A stretch of 64,000 nucleotides of DNA, from the NCBI RefSeq assembly GCF_002797975.1, contig NZ_PGET01000001.1:2604001-2668000 (forward strand), in the 5' to 3' direction. Shown here piece by piece: positions 54,301 through 62,084 of the stretch. The notes below the pieces were generated by a model, which ran no database searches, was not told the origin of the DNA, and worked only from the letters and a program-made list of their open reading frames with translations. Each line of letters starts with the position of its first letter. Position 1 is the first letter of the stretch. Origin of the DNA: [Clostridium] celerecrescens 18A. Lineage in GTDB: Bacteria > Bacillota > Clostridia > Lachnospirales > Lachnospiraceae. A program made the translations under genes and the position numbers.

Positions 54301-55098
54301 TCCCTTTAAGACTACCTCCCGGTCTGCCAGATACTGTCTGTAAGTATCCTCAATGGGTATACGATAATCTCCCGAATGAAATGTCACATCCCTTAATTCC
54401 GTCTGGAAGGTAGTGTGGCGGCAGTGATCCGACCAATAGGTATCAAGGACCCTTATCTCTGTCATTGACGGGTCTCTTTGTTCTTCCTCTTTATAGTAAT
54501 TCCGGATATGAAGAAAATCCTTAAACGTCATTGCCAGATTTAAGGACTCATATAATTCCATTAATGCATCTTCTGAAAGATCAGTAAAACCAGCAAAAAT
54601 AATCACATCTTCAGGAGTCTCAAACATTGCAGCAAGAGTCTCCGGCTTTCTTTCCTCTGCTTCTCTGGAATCCACAGGGTTGATGCAAAAGGATTTGATG
54701 TCGGCAATCTGGGCTTCTGTAAGAACGCCGGAAATCACATAGGTGGTTGCGGACCGGATCACAGGCTCTTCATCTTCTTTTAACAGCCTGACGCACTGCA
54801 CCGCGGAATCAGCCCGCTGGTCAAACTGGCCCGGCAAGTACTCTACGGTAAAAACCACATCCCCTTCCTCTTTTGGGAAATCCTCTTCATAAACCTCATC
54901 AACGGGAGGCTCAGAAAATACAGCAGTAAGAGCCAATCCATAGACTTCGTCGGACAGAGCCTCCACATCATAGCGGATCAGCACCCTCACACCGGTCACC
55001 GTATTGATACCAAGATAGCCTGCGATTTCTTCTCTTAATTCCATCGCCTTAACGGCATAGGCCGTTTTTTTCTCAACATATACTCTTCTTACACTCAT
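51349..55098 (-). CDS. purL: Phosphoribosylformylglycinamidine synthase (single-chain PurL)
   Basis: 1249 residues, the large single-chain form found in clostridia. It converts FGAR, glutamine and ATP to FGAM in purine synthesis. Seen are VNFKNETHNHPTEIEPFGGA and GGRTGRDGCGGATGSS in the first synthetase half, GGKDSMSG in the second, and a C-terminal glutaminase with FPGGFSAGDE and the Cys nucleophile in LGICNGFQAL, then His/Glu in SHGEGRF. AAGGAGG precedes ATG 55098. No purine riboswitch or PurR box is visible in the 310 bp upstream, and no other pur gene is adjacent. Confidence 0.96.
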   Translation of the reverse strand: MSVRRVYVEKKTAYAVKAMELREEIAGYLGINTVTGVRVLIRYDVEALSDEVYGLALTAVFSEPPVDEVYEEDFPKEEGDVVFTVEYLPGQFDQRADSAVQCVRLLKEDEEPVIRSATTYVISGVLTEAQIADIKSFCINPVDSREAEERKPETLAAMFETPEDVIIFAGFTDLSEDALMELYESLNLAMTFKDFLHIRNYYKEEEQRDPSMTEIRVLDTYWSDHCRHTTFQTELRDVTFHSGDYRIPIEDTYRQYLADREVVLKGKDGKFVCLMDLALLAMKKLRMEGKVEDLEVSDEINACSIVVPVLIDGVEEEWLVNFKNETHNHPTEIEPFGGAATCLGGAIRDPLSGRTYVYQAMRVTGAADPTRPLSETLKGKLPQRKIVTGAADGYSSYGNQIGLATGYVKEIYHPDYVAKRMEIGAVIGAAPRKNVIRETSDPGDRIILLGGRTGRDGCGGATGSSKVHTEASIETCGAEVQKGNAPTERKIQRLFRREEVSRLIKKCNDFGAGGVSVAIGELADGLLIDLDKVPKKYAGLDGTEIAISESQERMAVVVDPKDADRFLAYAAEENLEAVVVAEVRSEPRLVMNWRGKTIVDISRAFLDTNGAHQEASVVVEIPDREPGAFMRQDIADVREAWLKLLSDLNVCSQKGLVEMFDGSIGAGSVFMPYGGRYQLTETQTMVAKLPVLRGTTDTVTMMSCGFDPYLSSWSPYHGAVYAVLSSVAKIVASGGDYKKIRFTFQEYFRRMTDDPARWSQPFSALLGAYSAQIGFGLPSIGGKDSMSGTFRDVDVPPTLVSFAVDVAEGKHVITPEFKKAGNKIVVFRIEKDSYDLPVYSQVMKGYEALFEDICAGRILSAYAAESHGICEAVSKMAFGNRLGIRISNNVDPKDFFKAGWGDVVCEVPEGRLEELTVSYTVIGEVTDKGVFEYGGTAIAIDEALNAWTKPLENVFPTVSGVGKTPVTEQFYDTKDIYICRNKVAKPNVFIPVFPGTNCEYDSERAFHRAGANVVPKVFRNLTAQDIRESVEVYRREISKAQIVMFPGGFSAGDEPDGSAKFFANLFRNQVIKEEIGKLLNERDGLMLGICNGFQALIKLGLVPEGMITEQREDSPTLAMNTIGRHVSKMVYTKVVSNKSPWLSGAELGGVYCNPASHGEGRFVAGEEWMKRLFDNGQVATQYVDDKGCPTMDECWNPNGSFMAVEGITSPDGRILGKMAHSERRGKSVAMNIYGEQDMKIFESGVKYFQ

Positions 55099-55341
55099 AT
55101 TTTCCTCCTTGCTAAAACTCCCCATGGTTTATCAGGACAGGAATTACCTGTTATTCTCTTGTATTAATCATACCACAAGTTATATAGATTAGAGAAATTA
55201 ATATATCTTATGTTATTAATCAGTACAGTTAATATTATAGATGCCATCGACAGAGGAAAATCATAGCCAGCCATATATTTTATCTGGTCTCCTTCTCCTT
55301 CGACGTAATTTGACAAAATTCGACATTTTTTATAAAAATAC

Positions 55342-55370
55342 TTGAAAATTTAAATAATTTGAACTATAGT
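55342..55370 (+). promoter_or_regulatory. Promoter of the 105-residue protein
   Basis: TTGAAA (55342-55347), 17-bp spacer, TATAGT (55365-55370). A TTGACA at about 55311 with a TATAAA at short spacing is an alternative. The rest of the 55099-55341 gap shows no gene. Confidence 0.55.
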
Positions 55371-55407
55371 AATAAAAGATTTTTTTTAATAAAGGAGTGC
55401 TAGATTT

Positions 55408-55725
55408 ATGGATCTTCATCAGCAATTAAAGGACTTATCCCAAAAATATTCATTTGAAAACGCCCGCTTAAAGAAAGAGGAACAAAGTCCCTATCTGGAG
55501 GTATGCCTGCAGCTTCAAGAAGAACACATTGAAAAGTTCATTGAAAAGGCCGGGCAGCTTAACTCCATTGTGGAATCATGTGCCAACATGGTCAGCATCT
55601 TTGACGATTCCGCTCCAATGAAGGTTCTTATGCAGACCTCCCTGCGCTGTGCTGGAAGGGATATGCTTTATATCCGCACCACCCCTTCCATGGTGAAAAT
55701 CCTCATAGAAACAATATTTGATTAA
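55408..55725 (+). CDS. Small helical hypothetical protein
   Basis: 105 residues with no signal peptide or membrane segment. The first half is highly charged and likely coiled coil (QLKDLSQKYSFENARLKKEE); the second half is mixed helix/strand with a single CAG. AAAGGAG, a promoter and a terminator make it a clear stand-alone gene. I do not recognise a family. Neighbours (purL, phosphatase) do not suggest a role. Confidence 0.8.
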   Translation: MDLHQQLKDLSQKYSFENARLKKEEQSPYLEVCLQLQEEHIEKFIEKAGQLNSIVESCANMVSIFDDSAPMKVLMQTSLRCAGRDMLYIRTTPSMVKILIETIFD

Positions 55726-55737
55726 GTACTTGTCCAA

Positions 55738-55776
55738 GAGAAGCAAGGATGCCAAAAGGCTTCCTTGCTTCTTTTA
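55738..55776. terminator. Intrinsic terminator
   Basis: 11-bp stem agaagcaagga (55739-55749) with tccttgcttct (55762-55772), inner gcc/ggc, then TTT. It lies between convergent genes. Confidence 0.85.
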
Positions 55777-55804
55777 TACTTCCCCTCTTTAAAAGGGGCT
55801 TTTT

Positions 55805-56416
55805 TTATTCCTCCATATGGGAAGTATCGTTCATCTCCAACAGCATGAAATCTTCCGTCAGCGGACTGTAATTAACCGTTGTAATGCTTGCATTCTCCAC
55901 AATAATGCTTTCTACCTCCGGATGATTGCGCATCATATAGGAGACAAGATAGGCGATGGTGGCGCCGTGGGATACAATGGCAACATCCTCTCTGCCCCCG
56001 GTGATCCTCAATATTTCCCTGACTGCCCATACACAGCGGCTTAAAACCTGGTCCTGGTTTTCCCCGCCTGGAGGGGACGCTTCATCAGGACATAACGCCC
56101 ACCGTTTGTATTCCTCTGGATACGCTTCCATGATCTCATCCCACGTCATGCCTTCCCATTTGCCAAATTCCACTTCAATTAGCTGGGGCATGGAACAGAT
56201 TTCCACCTTTTGCCTGCTTCTGACCCTTTCGGCTGTTTCCATAGCACGGGTTAAGGTGCTGGAAAAAATCCTGGAAACCGGGCGGGAATCCATGCCCTTT
56301 GCCAGCAGCTCCGCCTGCCTCCTGCCCGTTTCATTAAGGGGAATATCGTGGCTCCCCTGGATTTTTCCCTGGATGTTCCAGTCTGTCTGTCCGTGGCGTA
56401 TCAGATATATCTTCAT
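55805..56416 (-). CDS. Histidine phosphatase family protein (phosphoglycerate mutase-like)
   Basis: 203 residues: phospho-His motif YLIRHGQTDWN (His8), SSTLTRAMETAE with the second Arg, EVEFGKWEGMTW with the acidic residue, and the late VSHGATIAY His. These residues mark the PhoE/CobC/GpmB branch, which hydrolyses small phosphate esters. The substrate is not clear. It starts 18 nt downstream of the sigma-like gene, so the two are likely co-transcribed. Confidence 0.92.
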   Translation of the reverse strand: MKIYLIRHGQTDWNIQGKIQGSHDIPLNETGRRQAELLAKGMDSRPVSRIFSSTLTRAMETAERVRSRQKVEICSMPQLIEVEFGKWEGMTWDEIMEAYPEEYKRWALCPDEASPPGGENQDQVLSRCVWAVREILRITGGREDVAIVSHGATIAYLVSYMMRNHPEVESIIVENASITTVNYSPLTEDFMLLEMNDTSHMEE

Positions 56417-56434
56417 CTCATCTCTCCCAGTCTC

Positions 56435-57043
56435 TTATTCTTCATAATCGTAATCATCAGCCTCTTCATCCCCAGTGATTTCGATGCCCTCCACTCCTGC
56501 AAGGTCTTCTAAATCCATGGTTTCAGCATTCATGCTCATGGCATCCATTGCAATCTTCATAATTCCCTTTATTTCTTCCACGGTCATCTTCATCTTGTCA
56601 GCCAGTTCTTCTACTGTAGCCTCCCGTCCCAGTTCCTTTGCAAGAAGCTGGGATATCTGCTGAAGCACATTCACCCGGGCAGCCAGCTCTTCTCCTGTCT
56701 GTTTTGCAGACTGCTGTTCCTCCACAGCTGCATCAAGGGCTTCCTTGATTCTCAGGTTTTTAAAGCTCTCGAACTCCGGTTTGTCTTCCAACTGGACATA
56801 CTCCTCCACTGCCATCATGAGAGCCATATTGGCTTCCTGAACCAGATCTGTTACAAGAACGCCCCTGCCGTCATATTCCCTTGCATATTCCAGGGCAGCC
56901 CGTAAATTTCCTTCAACAAGTCTTTTTTTCGCTTCTTTCCTGCCCTGTGCTGCTTCCTTTAAAAGGTCTTCCTGCTCCCCCCTGGTACAGGGAGGGATAT
57001 GTCCCATCTCTTCCAGATACATCTGGTAAAAATCATCATGCAT
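56435..57043 (-). CDS. Sigma-70-like protein lacking region 4
   Basis: 202 residues. It opens like a primary sigma factor region 1.2-2 (YQMYLEEMGHIPPCTRGEQEDLL, LVEGNLRAALEYAREYDGRG, DLVQEANMALMMAVEEY), then a region-3-like helix set (ISQLLAKELGREATVEELADKM). Region 2.3-2.4 is divergent, and region 4, which binds -35, is replaced by an acidic tail (EITGDEEADDYDYEE). A distant AAGGAG precedes ATG 57043. It may bind RNA polymerase or an anti-sigma without acting as a normal sigma. Confidence 0.82.
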   Translation of the reverse strand: MHDDFYQMYLEEMGHIPPCTRGEQEDLLKEAAQGRKEAKKRLVEGNLRAALEYAREYDGRGVLVTDLVQEANMALMMAVEEYVQLEDKPEFESFKNLRIKEALDAAVEEQQSAKQTGEELAARVNVLQQISQLLAKELGREATVEELADKMKMTVEEIKGIMKIAMDAMSMNAETMDLEDLAGVEGIEITGDEEADDYDYEE

Positions 57044-57182
57044 GCTCTTATATCACTCCTTTTTTTTCATATCCTGGCTTCTGTGCCCGTACTATACCGC
57101 ACCCCAGGAAATTTGTCAAACGCCTTTACAAACCAATCAGATCCATGATAGAATATCCATATGTTTATAAGGAGGACTAATA

Positions 57183-58058
57183 ATGGATATTAATTATGAA
57201 CTTTATAAAGTCTTTTACCACGTTGCCACCACCTTAAGCTTCTCGGAGGCATCCAAACAGCTTTTTATCTCCCAGTCGGCGGTCAGCCAGTCCATCAAGG
57301 TGCTGGAGAAGAAGCTGAACCAGACCCTTTTCGTCCGGAGCACGAAAAAGGTGCAGCTTACTCCGGAAGGAGACATCCTCCTAAAGCACATAGAACCAGC
57401 CATAAATCTGATTCAAAAGGGAGAAAACCAGCTGCTGGAGGCCAATACCTTAAACGGCGGCCAGCTGCGGATCGGTGCAAGTGACACTATTTGCCGCTAC
57501 TACCTTGTTCCATATTTAAATAAATTTCATAAAACCTACCCCAATGTACACATCAAGGTTACCAACCAGACTTCCATAGAATGCGCTCATCTTCTGGAAA
57601 GCGGACAGGTGGATTTTATCATCACCAATTTTCCCAACTCAGGGCTCTCAAGTTCCCAGAATACCCGGGTCATTAACGAATTCTCCGATGTATTTGTCGC
57701 CAATCAGGAATATTTTCCTTTGAAGGGACAGACCGTAAGCCTTGGGACTCTCCAGACCTATCCCATTCTGATGCTGGAAAGAAAAAGTACGACCAGTGAG
57801 TTCCTTCATCATATGTTTCAAAAGGAACAGCTTGATCTGGTCCCTGAAATCGAACTGAGCAGCAACGATCTTCTGATCGACTTAGCCCGCATCGGCCTTG
57901 GGATCGCATTTGTTCCGGATTTCTGCATCCCTGAGAATGACAGGGACTTATTCCAGGTCAAGCTTTCGGAAAAGCTTCCTACCCGTCAGATGGTCGTAGC
58001 TTATAATGAAAACTTACCCGTTTCCCAGGCTTCCAAACAGTTTATGGACATGCTTTAA
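57183..58058 (+). CDS. LysR-family transcriptional regulator
   Basis: 291 residues: winged helix-turn-helix (FSEASKQLFISQSAVSQSIK) and a periplasmic-binding-like effector domain (GGQLRIGASDTICRYYLVPYL, GIAFVPDFCIPEN). Resembles CysL/CbbR-like regulators of sulfur or carbon metabolism, but the target is not evident; the divergent neighbour is the sigma-like gene. AAGGAGG precedes ATG 57183. Confidence 0.93.
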   Translation: MDINYELYKVFYHVATTLSFSEASKQLFISQSAVSQSIKVLEKKLNQTLFVRSTKKVQLTPEGDILLKHIEPAINLIQKGENQLLEANTLNGGQLRIGASDTICRYYLVPYLNKFHKTYPNVHIKVTNQTSIECAHLLESGQVDFIITNFPNSGLSSSQNTRVINEFSDVFVANQEYFPLKGQTVSLGTLQTYPILMLERKSTTSEFLHHMFQKEQLDLVPEIELSSNDLLIDLARIGLGIAFVPDFCIPENDRDLFQVKLSEKLPTRQMVVAYNENLPVSQASKQFMDML

Positions 58059-58078
58059 CCGGTAATGGCTGAATTTTT

Positions 58079-58102
58079 CTGCCGCCCCCTTTGGGGCGGC
58101 AG
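58079..58102. terminator. Terminator between LysR and helicase genes
   Basis: Perfect 10-bp GC-rich stem ctgccgcccc/ggggcggcag with a 4-nt loop, then TTTT. Confidence 0.88.
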
Positions 58103-58105
58103 CTT

Positions 58106-60493
58106 TTACTTTCGCCCGGCCCAAAAGTTCTGGACCACTTCATCCACATTTTTTAGCTTCACTTCATAGTACCCGTCCCATTCCCTTGGAAACAGGGCCT
58201 GATAGTCTGGTTTTAAAAAACGCTCATCAAGCAATGCGATGACTCCCTCATCCCGGACCGTACGGATTACCCTTCCTGCTGCCTGCATGACCTTATTCAT
58301 CCCCGGATACTGGTAAGCATAATCAAATCCGTTCTGCTCCCTGGAATCGAAATACCCCTTTAAGATCTCCTGTTCCGTACAGACCATGGGAAGTCCGGTA
58401 CCAACGATGATAGCTCCGATCAGACGTCCTTCCTTTAAATCAATTCCTTCTGAAAATACGCCGCCCATGACGCAAAGAGCCACAAAAGAATCCTTCCGGT
58501 CCTCTGAAAATTCCTTTAAAAACTCCTCCCTCTCCTGCTCGCTCATGTGAGATGCCTGGGACATGTAAGTAAATTCCTGCTTCAGTTCTTCTGTTTCCTC
58601 AAGAATCCCCTCTACTGCCTTTAAATACTGGTATGACGGCAGAAACACCATATAGTTTCCTTTACGGGCTGAAACGATTCTTCGCATATAATACACTACC
58701 TTCTGGTATTCCCGGCGGTTTCTTCTGGTATAGCGGCTGCTGACATCAGAAGCGACAAGGAGAAGACGTTTCTCCTGATCAAAGGGAGACTGGGCATATA
58801 CTGCATATTCTTCCTGGTCACCGCTTAGAAGCTCCTTATAATACCGCACCGGAAGCAATGTGGCAGAAAAGAACACGGTACTGTTCCCCTTGTCCAAACA
58901 CTCTTTTAAGTTCTTCGCAGGATTTACGCAAAACAGCCTGAGCATAAAGCGTCCGTCTGACAAAAGCTCTGTATAGATCCGGTAATTCTCATCCAGACGG
59001 TCATAGATATTTAAAAGATCCCGCAGATTAAAATAGAAATCCAGAACCAGATCCCGGTCTTTAAATTCCTCACCGGTTTCCATAAACTTTTCCATTTCCC
59101 CGAAAAGGGTCATGACACCGGTCATAAAAAACCGGATGTCTTCCAGGATCTGAAACTCCTCACATTCCCGTTTCATTTCCAGAAGCTCTTTGTTGCACCT
59201 TTCCAGCATTCGGACAAGCTTTGGGCTCATGGATTTCAAAATCTTTTTAATAAGAAGAAAGTCCTCCTTATAGACAGTTGCGCTGTACATTTCCCTGGCT
59301 CTCGGAACAAGGTTATGGGCCTCATCCGTCAAAAACAGGTAATCTCCTGCGATGCCTTCGGAAAAATACCGTTTCAAACGGACATTAGGGTCAAATACGT
59401 AATTATAATCACAGATGATAGAATCCACCCAATTGCTGATATCCAGGCAGAATTCAAATGGGCATACCTGGTATTCCTCTGCATAGCGAAGGATCGTTTC
59501 TCTGGTGATTCCGGCCTCCTTGTGGATAATATTATAAACCGCATCCCCTACCCGGTCAAAATGGCCTTTGGCATAAGGACAGGCATCCGGGTTGCATTCC
59601 GGTTTTTCAAGGAAGCACAGTTTTTCCTTTGCCGTAATGGTCACTGAGTTTAAATAAAGCCCATGCTCCCGCAAAATATCAAAAGCTTCTTCCGCCACGC
59701 CTCTGGTTATGGTTTTTGCAGTCAGATAGAACAATTTATCTCCAAGCCCTTCCCCAATGGCCTTTATGGCCGGATAAACGGTGGAAAGAGTCTTTCCAAT
59801 TCCAGTAGGTGCCTGGATAAAAAGATTCTTCTTTCTGGCAATACTCCGGTATACTGCTACCACAAGCTCCTTCTGCCCCTTCCGGTAGGGATAGGGAAAG
59901 GAAAGCTCCTTTATGGACTCATCTCTTCTTATTCCATGGTTATATAAATATCTTGCCCATTTAATGTACTCGTGAATCAGGCCCTGAAACCAGCGTTCCA
60001 GTTCCTCAAAGGATTTTTCCACTTTAAAACGACGTATCTCCTCTGTTTCAATGTTGCAGTAGGTCATCTGCATGACAGCCCCATTCAGCTCATGGTCATA
60101 ACAATAAAAATACCCATAGCACATAGCCTGGGCTAAATGTACTTCAATAGGCTCAGATAAATAGGACAAATCCATATACATGCCTTTGATCTCATCGATG
60201 GTCACCCCTTCCGGTTTATCAATGATGCCATCGGCCCGCCCCTCTACCAGAATTTGAAACTGATCCACTTCTATCTCATGCTTTAACACCACTTCCGCCC
60301 GGTAGTCCGCTCCCATGCGTCGCTGGATCTTCCTGTGTATCCGGCTCCCTTCCTGCATGGCGGTCTTTTCAGCCCCGCCGGTCCGCCGGTTATCTAGGTC
60401 GCCGGAGCGCAGAACAAGCTCAACTAAATTCCTGACAGATATTTTCAGGACTTTTATCTCTGTCTCCTCCACTCCAGCTTCCCCTCCTTCCAT
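58106..60493 (-). CDS. PD-(D/E)XK nuclease fused to XPD/DinG-type FeS helicase
   Basis: 795 residues. The N-terminal 180 contain a Cas4/RecB-like nuclease core: GSRIHRKIQ, VEGRADGIID and VTIDEIKG supply the D...ExK residues. The helicase has Walker A QAPTGIGKT, a four-cysteine FeS patch (C within KLCFLEKPECNPDACP), DEAH as FLTDEAHNLVP, then motifs V/VI (GVFSEGIDL, QAAGRVIR). It would unwind and trim damaged or branched DNA. ATG 60493 has only GGGAAAG upstream; GTG at 60472 with GGAAGGAGGGG is an alternative start. Confidence 0.92.
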   Translation of the reverse strand: MEGGEAGVEETEIKVLKISVRNLVELVLRSGDLDNRRTGGAEKTAMQEGSRIHRKIQRRMGADYRAEVVLKHEIEVDQFQILVEGRADGIIDKPEGVTIDEIKGMYMDLSYLSEPIEVHLAQAMCYGYFYCYDHELNGAVMQMTYCNIETEEIRRFKVEKSFEELERWFQGLIHEYIKWARYLYNHGIRRDESIKELSFPYPYRKGQKELVVAVYRSIARKKNLFIQAPTGIGKTLSTVYPAIKAIGEGLGDKLFYLTAKTITRGVAEEAFDILREHGLYLNSVTITAKEKLCFLEKPECNPDACPYAKGHFDRVGDAVYNIIHKEAGITRETILRYAEEYQVCPFEFCLDISNWVDSIICDYNYVFDPNVRLKRYFSEGIAGDYLFLTDEAHNLVPRAREMYSATVYKEDFLLIKKILKSMSPKLVRMLERCNKELLEMKRECEEFQILEDIRFFMTGVMTLFGEMEKFMETGEEFKDRDLVLDFYFNLRDLLNIYDRLDENYRIYTELLSDGRFMLRLFCVNPAKNLKECLDKGNSTVFFSATLLPVRYYKELLSGDQEEYAVYAQSPFDQEKRLLLVASDVSSRYTRRNRREYQKVVYYMRRIVSARKGNYMVFLPSYQYLKAVEGILEETEELKQEFTYMSQASHMSEQEREEFLKEFSEDRKDSFVALCVMGGVFSEGIDLKEGRLIGAIIVGTGLPMVCTEQEILKGYFDSREQNGFDYAYQYPGMNKVMQAAGRVIRTVRDEGVIALLDERFLKPDYQALFPREWDGYYEVKLKNVDEVVQNFWAGRK

Positions 60494-60570
60494 TTCTTTC
60501 CCATTCTTTTCTTTTTTCAGTTATATGCAAAGAGTGTAAATCTATCTCAGAGCATTTTCCCATGAATTAA

Positions 60571-60610
60571 AAAAGGGAACTGCAGGCCATACGGCATACA
60601 ATTCCCTCTT
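60571..60610 (-). terminator. Terminator after the HPr-like gene
   Basis: Stem gggaa/ttccc with an inner gcc/ggc pairing, followed on the minus strand by TTTTTT. Confidence 0.75.
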
Positions 60611-60624
60611 TCCGTTGCATCTGT

Positions 60625-60867
60625 TTATGCTGCTGAACATTTACCCGGAGCTTTCGCTGCCAGAAATGCCTCAAACTCTGCATCTTCCCCGTTAAATTCA
60701 ACGGTCAAAACCTGTGTCAAATCTAAACTCAATACTCCTAATATAGACTTTGCGTCAATGGTTACTCTATTGTAATACACGTCTATGTCAAAATCACATT
60801 TAGCAGCAGCAGCAACAAAATTCTTCGCCTCGGCAACATTCGGCAACATAATCTTTAACTGTTTCAT
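60625..60867 (-). CDS. HPr-like protein lacking the phospho-histidine
   Basis: 80 residues of the HPr fold. The Ser46-type regulatory site is kept in AKSILGVLSLDL (Ser41 here), but the segment that normally reads GLHARPA is VAEAKNFVAAA, so there is no phosphorylatable His. It therefore cannot carry PTS phosphate and recalls Crh, which acts with CcpA after Ser phosphorylation. The C-terminus has Cys in APGKCSAA. AGGAG is 8 nt before ATG 60867 (GTG 60873 is too close). The promoter has an internal palindrome. Confidence 0.85.
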   Translation of the reverse strand: MKQLKIMLPNVAEAKNFVAAAAKCDFDIDVYYNRVTIDAKSILGVLSLDLTQVLTVEFNGEDAEFEAFLAAKAPGKCSAA

Positions 60868-60909
60868 AATCACAACTCCTTTTTATAGTGAAGAAAAAGT
60901 TATAGATTA

Positions 60910-60938
60910 TATATATCATGTTTGACATGATTTGTCAA
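60910..60938 (-). promoter_or_regulatory. Promoter and operator of the HPr-like gene
   Basis: Minus strand TTGACA (60933-60938), 17-bp spacer, TATATA (60910-60915). A perfect 7-3-7 palindrome, atcatgtttgacatgat (60915-60931), fills the spacer, an ideal repressor site. Confidence 0.65.
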
Positions 60939-61237
60939 ATTATGTTTCATATACGATTATATAGCCCTTTTTTGTGCATATCCTGTAATTATCTCTGAGG
61001 GAAAGCTTTGTAGATAAGCATATTTTTGATGAGACAAGTTTTATTTTGGGAATGATTATCAATGTTACTTTTCATTCTAATTCAATTTCACGGTTTTATC
61101 TAATGATTTTCATATAAAACGCCAAACCAAGCCCATGAAATATGACTTTTGTCCATGGACTTCCTTTTCTATAATATTTTACCACAAACAGGGATTCAAT
61201 AACAGCAGAATTAATTTTTTAATTTTCTAAAAAACTG
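60939..61237. other. Non-coding spacer
   Basis: No gene is seen. A segment near 61050 (aatgattatcaatgtt) weakly resembles a Fur box, but nothing is placed to use it. Confidence 0.45.
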
Positions 61238-61266
61238 TTGCAATTTAAAAACTTCTATGCTATACT
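61238..61266 (+). promoter_or_regulatory. tRNA-Trp promoter
   Basis: TTGCAA (61238-61243), 17-bp spacer, TATACT (61261-61266), the same -35 hexamer as the tRNA-Ala promoter. Confidence 0.75.
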
Positions 61267-61303
61267 CTCTAAGTGCTCAGGCAGAGATGTAACGCCAGCC
61301 CAA

Positions 61304-61374
61304 AGGGGAATAGTTCAATGGTAGAGCAACGGTCTCCAAAACCGTAAATGGGGGTTCGAGCCCCTCTTCCCCTG
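61304..61374 (+). tRNA. tRNA-Trp (anticodon CCA)
   Basis: 71-nt cloverleaf: acceptor AGGGGAA with TTCCCCT, D-arm AGTTCAATGGTAGAGC, anticodon stem ACGGT/ACCGT around CTCCAAA, T-arm GGGGGTTCGAGCCCCT, discriminator G. CCA is not encoded. A weak hairpin and T-rich tail follow (61390-61432). Confidence 0.95.
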
Positions 61375-61544
61375 CTTTTGTTAAGCCTTAAATTCCTTTG
61401 TATCTATAAGGAGTTTGGGGTTTTTCCTTTTTTATCCGTTGAATACACTTGACTACACCTATATTTTAGAATGACATTTGAATCATATTATCCAGTTTCA
61501 TTTTCAAGATTTGATAATTCATCATTTCTATATAAGGAGGCACT

Positions 61545-61829
61545 ATGACACACTATATCATTGTAAAGTTTCTAGATACTGTTTCTAATAAAGAAGAATT
61601 AATCAACCAAATTAATGATCTTTTTTCACATGCAACTGAGATACCTGGAATCCAACAGGTTCAGACGTTTTCATCTTGTATTGACAGGGCAAACCGACAT
61701 GATTTAATGATAAAAATGATTTTTGAACCGGACACTCTGAGCGTATGGGATTCATCAGAAATCCACAATAAATGGAAGGATGATTTCGGGAAATATCTTG
61801 CAGCCAAGACTATATTTGATTGCAATTAA
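61545..61829 (+). CDS. Dabb-family (stress-responsive alpha/beta barrel) protein
   Basis: 94 residues of the dimeric ferredoxin-like Dabb fold: N-terminal THYIIVKFLD, IPGIQQVQTFSS, and the late HNKWKDDFGKYL are the usual segments. Family members are small barrels of mostly unknown role, some with catalytic function. GGAGG precedes ATG 61545; single gene with its own terminator. Confidence 0.87.
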   Translation: MTHYIIVKFLDTVSNKEELINQINDLFSHATEIPGIQQVQTFSSCIDRANRHDLMIKMIFEPDTLSVWDSSEIHNKWKDDFGKYLAAKTIFDCN

Positions 61830-61842
61830 AAAGTGTTACAAT

Positions 61843-61884
61843 GACGCATTTCATTTCACCTAATTAAAATGAAATGCGTCTTTT
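61843..61884. terminator. Intrinsic terminator after the Dabb gene
   Basis: Perfect 14-bp stem gacgcatttcattt (61843-61856) with aaatgaaatgcgtc (61867-61880), then TTTT. Confidence 0.9.
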
Positions 61885-61889
61885 CGTCT

Positions 61890-62033
61890 TTAAACTACAG
61901 TCATTATCAACAAATCAAGTGCATCTATTGCTTTGATATTTTCAAAATCTTGTGCTTCCCTAAATTTAGCACCAAAGAGCGGAACAATAGCTTTTCCAAA
62001 AGCGCAAAATTCATGCATCGCATTGAGTGCCAT
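61890..62033 (-). pseudogene. 47-codon remnant, family not recognised
   Basis: An open minus-strand segment from ATG 62033 (MALNAMHEFCAFGKAIV start, ending ALDLLIMTVV) has credible protein character but no ribosome site. An in-frame stop lies 12 nt upstream of its ATG. It may be the 3' end of a broken gene; the region is AT-rich and near other decayed genes. Confidence 0.3.
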
Positions 62034-62084
62034 TGTATTCGCAGATCACTATGACCAAGCTTAGACATGTATTTCTTTCGATTT

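Noticed and set aside
55099..55407. Purine riboswitch upstream of purL
   Set aside because: No purine aptamer core or paired loops could be found in the upstream 310 bp.
61040..61075. Possible Fur box near 61050
   Set aside because: Only one half matches and no promoter or iron-related gene is next to it.
61975..62060. Short LGHSDL stretch in one minus-strand frame, suggestive of an integrase tail
   Set aside because: The match is six residues, the catalytic Tyr context is missing, and the frame does not continue with integrase-like sequence.
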